From the NCBI GenBank assembly GCA_030152605.1, contig JASLJB010000031.1, positions 1 through 21,936 of the forward strand: a stretch of 21,936 bases of DNA. Reading direction: 5' to 3'. The DNA comes from Acinetobacter sp. (GTDB taxonomy: Bacteria; Pseudomonadota; Gammaproteobacteria; Pseudomonadales; Moraxellaceae). Position 1 is the stretch's first letter; each line of letters opens with the position of its first letter. The notes beneath the pieces are model-generated. The model saw only the letters and a list, made by a program, of their open reading frames with translations. It had not been told where the DNA came from and searched no databases. Positions 14,355 through 21,700 of this stretch are shown here, piece by piece. Position numbers and translations under genes: made by a program.

Positions 14355-15608
14355 TTAAGACGATGACGTCACTGGATTCGTTACACTGGCTTGCGTCTGT
14401 GGCTGTTCGAGTTTGCGCGACAACCACATCATGATCACGGCGGACAATACAATCCCCGGAATCGCGGCAGTAAATACCCCCGATGCACCGGCACCGGATG
14501 CGATGATCACACCTGCAATCGCAGGCCCTAACATCGCGCCCACACGCCCAATCGCGGAAGCTGCACCGACACCGGTTCCGCGTAGATGGGTGGGATAAAC
14601 AAAACTACCGTAGGCATATAACACCCCTTGCCCACCGATGGTGAATGTCCCGGTTAATGCAGCTGCCATATAAATGGTATTTAAACTGCTGGCTGCATTT
14701 AAACTGAGTAAACCGGCTAAAATCCCCAAATACATGATGCCGATCACCACCACTTTGTTCCAACGGTCGATTAAAATACCCAACACGATGGTGCCGAAGA
14801 ATGCCCCAACCATAAAGAACACTTGCGCCATACTGCCCTGCTGTCGACTGAAACCCAGCTCCATAAATAGAGAGGGCAACCAGCTCAACATAATGTAGAC
14901 CACCATCAAGGTGAAAAAATAACTCACCCAGAGCAATAAGGTACGACTCATATACTGCGCATTGAAGATGACTTTAAAGCCGCCCTCAGGCAACTGAGCC
15001 TCGACTTTGCTTTTCATGGATTGGATAAATTCTTTTGATTCAGGCAAGGCATAAATCATCAGTGGGATCACCAATAACGGTAAGATGCCGCCCAAATAAA
15101 AAATTGTTTTCCAATCCCCGCTGGCATCATAGGCTGCCCAAAAAGACAGAATTAATGCACCCACCGGTAAACCACAATACATCAGCCCCACGGCACGACC
15201 GCGATTTTCAGCGCTGGTCGCCTCGGAAGCCAAAGTAATTAAATTCGGTAATGCTGCGCCCATGCCGACACCGGCTAAAAAGCGCACCGCGAGTAAACTA
15301 TAAAAAGAGTTTACCCAGACGGTCATCAGGGTAAATACGGCAAAAATAGCCACCGACCAGATCAGGACTTTTTTACGCCCAACTTTATCGGCATAACGTC
15401 CGCCAAATAATGTACCGGGCAGGAGTCCGAAAATGCCGGCGCTAAAAAACACCCCCAATTGTTCCGGACTCAGCGAAAAATATTGCTTCAATCCTGAGGC
15501 GGCAATACCCGCTGCCTGTAGGTCTACCCCTTCAATTACTGCGATCACAAAGCATAAAAACACCGTGATCTTCGACGTGTTTTTGCTGTCTTGATTTGCT
15601 TGAACCAT
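14355..15608 (-). CDS. mhpT: MFS aromatic-acid:H+ symporter, MhpT-like
   Basis: A 417-residue major facilitator with 12 predicted membrane helices, of the aromatic acid:H+ symporter (AAHS) group. CFVIAVIEGVDLQAAGIAASG in helix 1 carries the group's conserved acidic residue. GGRYADKVGRKKVL between helices 2 and 3 is the MFS signature, and VGMGAALPNLITLASE and GLMYCGLPVGA resemble E. coli MhpT very closely. It imports 3-phenylpropanoate or its hydroxylated or unsaturated analogues using the proton gradient. The ATG at 15608 is preceded by AAAGGAAAG at 5 bp; the frame is open to 15662, but that extension lacks similarity. It has its own upstream region with two palindromes and is separated from mhpE by a strong terminator. 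Confidence 0.9.
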   Translation of the reverse strand: MVQANQDSKNTSKITVFLCFVIAVIEGVDLQAAGIAASGLKQYFSLSPEQLGVFFSAGIFGLLPGTLFGGRYADKVGRKKVLIWSVAIFAVFTLMTVWVNSFYSLLAVRFLAGVGMGAALPNLITLASEATSAENRGRAVGLMYCGLPVGALILSFWAAYDASGDWKTIFYLGGILPLLVIPLMIYALPESKEFIQSMKSKVEAQLPEGGFKVIFNAQYMSRTLLLWVSYFFTLMVVYIMLSWLPSLFMELGFSRQQGSMAQVFFMVGAFFGTIVLGILIDRWNKVVVIGIMYLGILAGLLSLNAASSLNTIYMAAALTGTFTIGGQGVLYAYGSFVYPTHLRGTGVGAASAIGRVGAMLGPAIAGVIIASGAGASGVFTAAIPGIVLSAVIMMWLSRKLEQPQTQASVTNPVTSSS

Positions 15609-15643
15609 GTCGACTTTCCTTTGTCCTAACATACAAGGAATAG

Positions 15644-15656
15644 TTACATTATGTAA
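15644..15656. promoter_or_regulatory. LysR-type box upstream of mhpT (TTACAT-T-ATGTAA)
   Basis: This 13-bp perfect palindrome has exactly the T-N11-A form of LysR-regulator binding sites. It lies 36 bp upstream of the mhpT start codon. A LysR gene sits just downstream of mhpT. The assignment to that regulator is inferred. Confidence 0.45.
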
Positions 15657-15715
15657 ATTCAAGCAGTAGTTAGACTAAGGTGCGATTGACCCTAAATTAA
15701 CCACATCAAAAAAAT

Positions 15716-15735
15716 ATATTGTTATATATCAATAT
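15716..15735. promoter_or_regulatory. Inverted repeat ATATTG-N8-CAATAT upstream of mhpT
   Basis: Perfect 6-bp arms lie 8 bp apart in AT-rich DNA, about 110-130 bp upstream of the mhpT start. With the palindrome at 15644-15656 it could form a two-site arrangement of the LysR type, but AT-richness raises the chance of coincidence. Confidence 0.35.
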
Positions 15736-15887
15736 ACATATACCGGGAGTTATTCAAATCAGCACAGATAGAATCTAATTTTTATATGACTGATGCAGAC
15801 GGGAGAATTCATTAATACTTATATTACCTTGTTGTATCTGAGTTTAATATCAATCCAAGGTCGTATCATCTGAGTGAAAAAAGGCAT

Positions 15888-15919
15888 AAAAAAACACCCA
15901 CCAGCAGCGCTGATGAGTG
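15888..15919 (-). terminator. Rho-independent terminator of the mhpDFE operon
   Basis: On the minus strand the 11-nt arms CACTCATCAGC and GCTGGTGGGTG pair completely when G-U pairs are allowed, around a GCT loop, and run directly into seven U. It lies 114 bp after the mhpE stop. Confidence 0.92.
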
Positions 15920-16033
15920 CAAAGTCGAAAAGACAACAACAATCGCAATGATCGGTACCAAAAAACCGCATGCTCAAAGCGAACGTTAAAACCAAATGCT
16001 CAAAAAAAGCTTAAAACCTTCAGCCGCCTGTGC

Positions 16034-17056
16034 TTAAACTGCAGCAGCTTGTTTGGCTTTGGCCATGGTCAAGGCCAAGTCTTCGATCATATCTTCCTGA
16101 CCGCCGACGGTACCACGACGTCCAAGCTCCATCAGGATCTCGCGCGCTGGCACGCCATATTGCGCTTCAGCGCGCTTGGCAAATAACAAGAACGATGAAT
16201 ACACACCGGCATAGCCCAAGGTTGCCGCATCACGATCCGCACGGATCGGATTCAGCATCATTGGAATCACCAAGTCTTCAGCAATATCTTGTACTTGGAA
16301 TAGATCTACCCCTGTTTCCAAGCCCATACGGTTGGCCACGGCGATAAACAGTTCCAGGGGTGTATTACCGGCACCGGCACCGAGACCTGCTGCAGCCAAG
16401 TCCACTCGGATTGCGCCGGCATCTACCGCTGCAACGGTATTGGCAACGCCCATGCCCAAGTTATGATGACCGTGGAAACCGATCTCGATGTTGGCATCCA
16501 AATGCTGACGCAACAGGTCGATGCGCGCAGTCACATCATTCGGCAACATATAGCCTGCTGAGTCAGTGACATAGATACAGTTCGCACCGTAGCTGACCAT
16601 TTTCTTGGCTTCTTCAAGCAGTTTTTCTGGGCTGGCCATATGTGCCAACATCAAGAAACCCACCGTGTCCATATCCAGCTGACGCGCTGCACGAATGTGC
16701 TGTTCAGACACATCAGCTTCAGTACAATGCGTTGCCACACGAATGGTCGACACCCCAATTTCATGCGCCATTTTCAAATGATCAACCGTGCCAATCCCCG
16801 GGATCAGCAAGGCAGACACTTTGGCCTGCTTCATGCGTGGCACCACAGCAGTCAAATACTGCTCATCGGTCGCCGCGGCAAAACCATAGTTCACCGATGA
16901 ACCACCGAGACCATCACCATGCGTGACTTCGATCAAGGGCACACCCGCAGCATCTAATGCGGTAGAGATGGCAATCATTTGCTCGATGCTGGTTTGATGG
17001 CGCTGCGGATGCATGCCATCACGTAAAGTCATATCGTGAACAATAATCTTAGACAT
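16034..17056 (-). CDS. mhpE: 4-hydroxy-2-oxovalerate aldolase
   Basis: A 340-residue DRE-TIM metallolyase that cleaves 4-hydroxy-2-oxovalerate into pyruvate and acetaldehyde. The signature HDMTLRDGMH holds the catalytic R12 and metal-binding D13. The two metal-binding histidines lie in GFHGHHNLGMG (H195-H198). ATHCTEADV and YVTDSAGYML are the other family blocks. Length is close to that of E. coli MhpE (337 aa). AAGGAG precedes the ATG by 8 bp, and mhpF ends 11 bp upstream. In this family the aldolase and MhpF form a complex that channels acetaldehyde. It is the last gene of the mhpDFE operon. Confidence 0.95.
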   Translation of the reverse strand: MSKIIVHDMTLRDGMHPQRHQTSIEQMIAISTALDAAGVPLIEVTHGDGLGGSSVNYGFAAATDEQYLTAVVPRMKQAKVSALLIPGIGTVDHLKMAHEIGVSTIRVATHCTEADVSEQHIRAARQLDMDTVGFLMLAHMASPEKLLEEAKKMVSYGANCIYVTDSAGYMLPNDVTARIDLLRQHLDANIEIGFHGHHNLGMGVANTVAAVDAGAIRVDLAAAGLGAGAGNTPLELFIAVANRMGLETGVDLFQVQDIAEDLVIPMMLNPIRADRDAATLGYAGVYSSFLLFAKRAEAQYGVPAREILMELGRRGTVGGQEDMIEDLALTMAKAKQAAAV

Positions 17057-17067
17057 TCGGATGCTCC

Positions 17068-17976
17068 TTAAACCGCTGTGGGTGCCAATAAACGTGCTGC
17101 AAACATTTCGGCCGTTCTCGCCGCTGCCGCGGTCATGATATCGAGGTTACCGGCATAGACAGGCAAGAAGTCACCCAAGCCTTGAACTTCAAGAAAGACG
17201 GAAACGCGTTTGCCATCAAAGACGGGGCCATTCACCAAGCTATAACCCGGCACATATTTTTGCACTTCTGCAATCATGGCCTGAATCGAGGCACGAATCG
17301 CGTCCTGTGCGGCCTGATTAGGTTCAGCCTCTAGCAAGCAATGCACGGTATCGCGCATCATCAACGGTGGCTCAGCTGGGTTGACGATAATGATCGCCTT
17401 GCCTTGTTTGGCACCGCCGATTTTCTCAATCGCGCCAGCGGTGGTGCGAGTAAATTCATCAATATTTTTACGTGTGCCCGGCCCTACAGATTTGGTCGAT
17501 ACCGTGGCGATAATTTCAGCATAGTCCACGGCTTGAACTTGAGAGATCGCAGCCACCATGGGGATCGTGGCTTGACCGCCACAGGTCACCATATTGACGT
17601 TTTGCTGACTGTTTTCAGCTGCCAACAAGGCATCCAAATTCACAGGCGGTACGCAGAACGGGCCAATCGCAGCAGGCGTCAAGTCGATCATCAACACACC
17701 GAGTTCATTCAGCTTGCGGCTGTTTTCAGCATGCACATAGGCAGAGGTCGCATCAAATGCAATCTGAATCTCATCGTCAAGGATATGTGGCAATAGGCCA
17801 TCGACCCCATCGGCTGTGGTTTTCAGTCCCATTTTGGCAGCACGAATCAAACCCTCAGACTGTGGATCAATCCCCACCATCCAAACGGGTTCTAGCAACT
17901 CACTGCGTTGCAATTTATACAGCAGATCCGTCCCGATATTACCCGGTCCAATCAATGCGCATTTAATCTTGTTCAT
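17068..17976 (-). CDS. mhpF: Acetaldehyde dehydrogenase (acylating)
   Basis: A 302-residue CoA-acylating acetaldehyde dehydrogenase that turns acetaldehyde, NAD+ and CoA into acetyl-CoA. The NAD-binding motif GPGNIGTDL is at residues 10-18, and the catalytic cysteine is C132 in MVTCGGQATIP. STKSVGPGTRKNIDEFTRTT is a highly conserved family block. It is slightly shorter than E. coli MhpF (316 aa) and comparable with DmpF/BphJ. AGGGA precedes the ATG at good spacing. It sits between mhpD (18 bp) and mhpE (11 bp) in one operon and is expected to form a complex with MhpE. Confidence 0.95.
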   Translation of the reverse strand: MNKIKCALIGPGNIGTDLLYKLQRSELLEPVWMVGIDPQSEGLIRAAKMGLKTTADGVDGLLPHILDDEIQIAFDATSAYVHAENSRKLNELGVLMIDLTPAAIGPFCVPPVNLDALLAAENSQQNVNMVTCGGQATIPMVAAISQVQAVDYAEIIATVSTKSVGPGTRKNIDEFTRTTAGAIEKIGGAKQGKAIIIVNPAEPPLMMRDTVHCLLEAEPNQAAQDAIRASIQAMIAEVQKYVPGYSLVNGPVFDGKRVSVFLEVQGLGDFLPVYAGNLDIMTAAAARTAEMFAARLLAPTAV

Positions 17977-17994
17977 GTTATTTCCCTCTACGAC

Positions 17995-18798
17995 TCAAGC
18001 TTGGCTGGCCGCGAATTTTGCTGAGACTGTGCCAAAACCGTCGATCTCAACGGTAAAATCATCGCCCGCTTTCGCCACCACCATTGGCCCCAATGCACCG
18101 GTCAATACGATGTCACCCGCCAACAACGGACGACCACGACGTACCATTTCATCAGCGAGCCAAACTGCGGCATTTAAAGGATTACCGAGACAGGCCTGTC
18201 CCTTGCCTTCAGACACCACTTGACCGGCATTGCGCATTTGCATACTGCAGTTGACCAAATCCAAGTGTTCGAGTGCGACTGGACGTGAACCGAGGACAAA
18301 GGCGGCAGAGGATGCGTTATCCGCAACCGTATCGACGATGGAAATTTTCCAGTTCTCAATGCGACTGTCGACGATCTCGATCGCAGGCAGTGCATAGGCG
18401 GTGGCGCTGATGATATCGGCATAGCTATGTTGGCTTGCTGTCAGATCTTGCTTTAACACCAAGGCGATTTCAGCCTCGACTTTAGGCTGTAAAAAAGCAG
18501 TGATATCAATCACCTCACCATCACCATAAGCCATATCAGCAAACAGCATACCGAAGTCCGGTTGATCAACTCCCAGCTGGGCTTGCACCACTTTTGAGGT
18601 CAAGCCGATTTTGCGACCCACCAAACGGCGGCCCTGTTCTAAAGCGATATCGGTATTGAAATCCTGAACGGCATATGCGATATCGACATCGGCACTTTCC
18701 CCACCCAACTGTGGGCGTACCGGTGCGATGGCCTGACGTGTACGCTCAGCCTGTTGCAGCGCAACAGCGACGGATGAAACGACAGCAGAATTTGACAT
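17995..18798 (-). CDS. mhpD: 2-hydroxypenta-2,4-dienoate hydratase
   Basis: A 267-residue hydratase that adds water to 2-hydroxypenta-2,4-dienoate to give 4-hydroxy-2-oxovalerate, using a divalent metal. Family blocks are visible: GRKIGLTSKVVQAQLGVDQPDFG around residues 60-82, EAEIALVL, PAIEIVDSRIENWKI, and the C-terminal LTGALGPMVVAKAGD. Length matches E. coli MhpD (269 aa). The ATG at 18798 is used because AAGGA precedes it by about 7 bp; the frame is open to 18909, but the extra 37 residues have no similarity to the family and cross a likely control region. It is the first gene of mhpDFE. Confidence 0.93.
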   Translation of the reverse strand: MSNSAVVSSVAVALQQAERTRQAIAPVRPQLGGESADVDIAYAVQDFNTDIALEQGRRLVGRKIGLTSKVVQAQLGVDQPDFGMLFADMAYGDGEVIDITAFLQPKVEAEIALVLKQDLTASQHSYADIISATAYALPAIEIVDSRIENWKISIVDTVADNASSAAFVLGSRPVALEHLDLVNCSMQMRNAGQVVSEGKGQACLGNPLNAAVWLADEMVRRGRPLLAGDIVLTGALGPMVVAKAGDDFTVEIDGFGTVSAKFAASQA

Positions 18799-18828
18799 CA
18801 ACGTTTCCTTGAACTGTAAAAATTGAAG

Positions 18829-18840
18829 AAAAACGTTTTT
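18829..18840. repeat. 12-bp palindrome AAAAACGTTTTT upstream of mhpD
   Basis: A perfect palindrome 31-42 bp before the mhpD start codon. It could be an operator overlapping the promoter or simply an A-tract/T-tract pair. Confidence 0.3.
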
Positions 18841-18858
18841 GATCGTCAGGGCGTATTG

Positions 18859-18885
18859 ATCACGTGATTTGCACAGTGCATGCAA
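18859..18885. promoter_or_regulatory. Adjacent palindromes upstream of mhpD (candidate LysR operator)
   Basis: ATCACGTGAT (18859-18868) is directly followed by TTGCA-N7-TGCAA (18869-18885). The second has the inverted-repeat geometry of LysR-type sites. The pair lies 61-87 bp upstream of the mhpD start, about where an activator would bind. No good -35/-10 pair is visible on the minus strand, which fits activator-dependent transcription. Confidence 0.4.
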
Positions 18886-19049
18886 GCGCGACGCTAGAGA
18901 GAGACGCAATGCTCAAGACGATCATGAATAGGAACTGCAGAATATAGATCTTTGCGATGAACGAACTACGCTCCGTGTATGATTCTCAGCAATCCCTAAA
19001 AAACGTATATATTCATAAGCCATCAAAGAATCTGAAATTTAAGCGTTTT

Positions 19050-19078
19050 GTGCCAATACTTATTTTATGCTCTACAAT
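19050..19078 (+). promoter_or_regulatory. Possible sigma-70 promoter of the DUF1345 gene
   Basis: GTGCCA (19050-19055) and TACAAT (19073-19078) are 17 bp apart, with four and five consensus matches. It would leave a leader of about 135 nt before the preferred ATG at 19220. Confidence 0.35.
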
Positions 19079-19219
19079 AGCTATTCTCTATTAATACCCA
19101 TTCATGCCCATGCCCGACAACAAAAACACATCGGTGGCATCGGCCAGCGCAGCACTTTGCGCTTGCTGCACCTGCGCCTGCCGGATGGGGGCATGCGCAC
19201 TCAAATCAGTGAGACGACC

Positions 19220-19897
19220 ATGCCGAATCTCAGCTTTCATCGAATCAAGAACATGCTGCAATATCGCAGACGCTTTGTGTATACCTTTATTGGGATGGGG
19301 CTGATCGATGCGATTCTGCACCTGAGCAACCACTGGCAATGGTCGAGCAACCTATTACTGAGTTGGAATATTGCGGTTTTGAGCTATCTCGGCGTGAGTC
19401 TCAGCAGCGTGTGGCATATCGATCACGCTCAGATCCTGAAACATGCTGAGCAACAAGATGCCAGCAAGTGGGTGATTTTATTGTGGGTGTTTTTGTCTTT
19501 AGTGATGTGTTTTATCGCCATCGTGATTGAGTTAGCGCATTTACCCAATGCACCACTGCTCAAAACCGGTCACTTGGCCCTGTCGATCCTGACCATCATT
19601 TCAGCGTGGTTTTTGATGCACAGTATTTTTGCGATTCATTATGCGCATGACTATTATCTAGCGGATGCCAAAGGCGCTGAGGGCGGACTCGAATTTCCGA
19701 AAACCCCGCACCCGACCTATCCTGACTTTATTTATTTTAGTTATGTGATCGGCACATCTGCGCAGACGGCAGATGTTTCGATCAGTTCCAAAGCCATGCG
19801 CAAGCTGAATACTTTGCACATCCTGTTGGCTTATGGCTTTAACACCACCATCTTAGCGATTGCGATCAATGTCGCTGCTGGGTTTATCGCAGCTTGA
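19220..19897 (+). CDS. DUF1345-type integral membrane protein
   Basis: A 225-residue membrane protein with about five hydrophobic helices: IGMGLIDAILHL, LLLSWNIAVLSYLGVSL, WVILLWVFLSLVMCFIAI, LALSILTIISAWFLMHSIFAIHYAH, and LLAYGFNTTILAIAINVAAGF. The block HSIFAIHYAHDYY followed by PTYPDFIYFSYVIGTSAQTADVSISS is the signature I associate with the DUF1345 family, whose function is unknown. The ATG at 19220 is preferred because family similarity starts there and GTGAG lies at fair spacing. The frame is open to 19067, with another ATG at 19193, and the extension is arginine- and histidine-rich with no recognisable content. It stands alone and converges on the HAD phosphatase gene. Confidence 0.82.
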   Translation: MPNLSFHRIKNMLQYRRRFVYTFIGMGLIDAILHLSNHWQWSSNLLLSWNIAVLSYLGVSLSSVWHIDHAQILKHAEQQDASKWVILLWVFLSLVMCFIAIVIELAHLPNAPLLKTGHLALSILTIISAWFLMHSIFAIHYAHDYYLADAKGAEGGLEFPKTPHPTYPDFIYFSYVIGTSAQTADVSISSKAMRKLNTLHILLAYGFNTTILAIAINVAAGFIAA

Positions 19898-19929
19898 CGC
19901 TGCAACAATCAGCAACTCCGCCAATCGAT

Positions 19930-20652
19930 TTAAGCCTGTAACAACTGCTTGAGAAAGCGCTGCAAATGCGCGATATCATCCACGATGCCCAGTGGAGCAA
20001 ACTGCTTTAACACCTCAGGTCTATGCACACCATAGCTGACACCGATACGGCGCATGCCGATATTCTGCGCCATCTCAAGGTCATAGCTACTGTCCCCGAT
20101 CATGATCGCATGCTCGACGGCCACTCCCGTCTGGTGAAGAATTTCCGCGAGCATCAAGGGATCAGGTTTGGACTTGGTTTCACTGGCGGCGCGGGTCGCT
20201 GTAAATAACGCCTGACTCTGAGTTTTGGCCAAGACCCGATCCAAGCCCGCACGACTTTTACCGGTCGCCACCGCCAAGTGTAGGCCATGCTGTTTTAAAC
20301 CCTGGAGCAGTTCCGCCACACCGTCAAACCAATGGTCATCCACCGAGTGTTCAACATAGTGCGCAGAATAACTTTCCAAAATCGCTTGGTGTAACTCAGG
20401 CACCTGCGGAAATAAGATCTGCATCACTTCCGGCAAGCCCAAACCAATGATGCTTTGCGCTGCCTCGTCCGTTAAGGGCTGTTGATACTGCTGGGCTGCG
20501 AATTGCAGACTTGCCACGATCTGCCCCACCGAATTAAATAAGGTCCCATCCCAATCAAAGATCAGCAATTGAATCGGATCTGTGCTGGGTGTGGTGCTTA
20601 AGCTTGCGGTGTCTTGGCGATCGAGGTCGAGGCGTGTATTGGTCTGGCTCAT
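19930..20652 (-). CDS. HAD-superfamily phosphatase (Gph-like, subfamily IA)
   Basis: A 240-residue haloacid dehalogenase-type hydrolase. Motif I FDWDGTLFNS carries the nucleophile D33 and acid/base D35; motif II is VATGKSRAGL; the motif III lysine is in ETKSKPDP; motif IV is MIGDSSYDLEMAQNIGM. A helical cap between motifs I and II places it in subfamily IA, like phosphoglycolate phosphatase, but the true substrate cannot be read from the sequence. The first 25 residues are polar and rich in T, S and D, an N-terminal extension ahead of the fold. Its ATG overlaps the rluC stop by four bases (ATGA), so the two genes are translationally coupled. Pairing with rluC is common in Acinetobacter and related bacteria. 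Confidence 0.9.
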   Translation of the reverse strand: MSQTNTRLDLDRQDTASLSTTPSTDPIQLLIFDWDGTLFNSVGQIVASLQFAAQQYQQPLTDEAAQSIIGLGLPEVMQILFPQVPELHQAILESYSAHYVEHSVDDHWFDGVAELLQGLKQHGLHLAVATGKSRAGLDRVLAKTQSQALFTATRAASETKSKPDPLMLAEILHQTGVAVEHAIMIGDSSYDLEMAQNIGMRRIGVSYGVHRPEVLKQFAPLGIVDDIAHLQRFLKQLLQA

Positions 20653-21584
20653 GCGGTTTGCGCGCTCAACTGTGCCACCAAACTTTGCATATCTTCAGGC
20701 AATGCCGTTTCAATCACCGGATAGCCCGGAATATCGAGACGCATGGCATGCAAGCACAAACGACGTGGTGTAGGACCTTTGTACTCGGTTTGATGCCCGT
20801 ATTTATCATCCCCAATCAGCGGGTGCCCAATACTGAGGCCATGCACACGAATCTGATGGGTACGGCCTGAGAGCGGAGACGCATAGACCAAGGTGCCATG
20901 ACGGAAACGACTTTTCACTTTCCACTCAGTCTGGCTCGGCTTGCCTTCTTTGGAGACGCGGACACGACGTTCACCATTGGCCAACTCATAACGCAACAAC
21001 GGTGCATCGATCAGTTGTTTATCTAAAGTCACCTGCCCTTTGACGATCGCGGCATAGGTTTTTTTAATGCGATGTTCACGCAACATGTCCTGCAACAGTT
21101 TTAGCGTACTGCGCTTTTTACTGATCATCACCAGACCCGAGGTATCACGGTCAATACGATGAATCAGTTCGAGGTATTTCTTGCCTGTGGCGGCACGTAG
21201 CGCCTCGATCAGGCCATAGGCCATACCGCTGCCGCCATGCACCGCGATGCCCGAGGGCTTATTGATCACCAACAAACCTTCGTCTTCATACACGATGCGT
21301 TTCAGTAAACTCTCTGCAACTTTATCGGATACCGGCACATCGCTCTCGTCTTTTTGCTCGTAGCGAATCGGTGCAACCCGGATCTGATCCCCGATGGCAA
21401 GTTTGGTTTCTGCTTTGATTCGTTTCTTATTGACCCGCACCTGACCTTCGCGCATTAGGCGATAAATACGGCTTTTAGGCACGCCTTTTAGACGTGAAAA
21501 TAAAAAATTATCAATACGTTGACCCGCTTGATGTTCATCCACTTCGAACCAAGTGACACTTTGCCATTGCTGGGTAGAATTCAT
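20649..21584 (-). CDS. rluC: 23S rRNA pseudouridine synthase (RluC-type)
   Basis: A 311-residue RluA-family pseudouridine synthase; RluC in E. coli modifies U955, U2504 and U2580 of 23S rRNA. The N-terminal S4 RNA-binding domain spans about residues 15-75 (GQRIDNFLFSRLKGVPKSRI, REGQVRVNKKR). The catalytic motif HRIDRDTSGL contains the nucleophilic D145, and GRTHQIRVH and HAMRLDIP are later family blocks. Length is near that of E. coli RluC (319 aa). The ATG at 21584 is preferred; the frame is open to a GTG at 21632, and the added NIFSSNLFFIAPSNC is not typical of the family. A GAG triplet about 8 bp upstream is the only ribosome binding site hint. Confidence 0.92.
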   Translation of the reverse strand: MNSTQQWQSVTWFEVDEHQAGQRIDNFLFSRLKGVPKSRIYRLMREGQVRVNKKRIKAETKLAIGDQIRVAPIRYEQKDESDVPVSDKVAESLLKRIVYEDEGLLVINKPSGIAVHGGSGMAYGLIEALRAATGKKYLELIHRIDRDTSGLVMISKKRSTLKLLQDMLREHRIKKTYAAIVKGQVTLDKQLIDAPLLRYELANGERRVRVSKEGKPSQTEWKVKSRFRHGTLVYASPLSGRTHQIRVHGLSIGHPLIGDDKYGHQTEYKGPTPRRLCLHAMRLDIPGYPVIETALPEDMQSLVAQLSAQTA

Positions 21585-21671
21585 ACAGTTACTCGGTGCT
21601 ATAAAAAATAAATTTGATGAAAAAATGTTCACTTAGATCGGGTTTCACACAAGAAAAATGGGATTACCCCA

Positions 21672-21700
21672 TAGGCAGATGATCTAAGGTTTGTTATAGT
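21672..21700 (+). promoter_or_regulatory. Sigma-70 promoter, divergent from rluC (probable rne promoter)
   Basis: TAGGCA (21672-21677) is 17 bp from TATAGT (21695-21700), with four and five consensus matches. It reads away from rluC towards the window end. In E. coli and many gammaproteobacteria rne lies divergent from rluC and has a long regulatory leader; that identity is an inference here. Confidence 0.45.

Larger units (their letters stand above)
15609..16033. other. Gene-free region between mhpT and mhpE
   Basis: This 425-bp region carries the mhpT upstream control region (15609 to about 15780) and the terminator of the mhpDFE operon (15888-15919). Nothing else was seen; small ORFs here have no coding character. 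Confidence 0.65.
18799..19219. other. Divergent control region between mhpD and the DUF1345 gene
   Basis: This 421-bp region carries the candidate mhpD operators (18829-18885) and a possible plus-strand promoter at 19050-19078. Both neighbouring reading frames can be extended into it, but the extensions show no family similarity. Confidence 0.5.

Noticed and set aside
17341..17796. Plus-strand 151-codon open frame
   Set aside because: It is antisense to mhpF, whose catalytic and NAD-binding motifs are intact.
18799..18909. 37-residue N-terminal extension of mhpD
   Set aside because: It makes the protein longer than the family and crosses several palindromes; the ATG at 18798 has a ribosome binding site.
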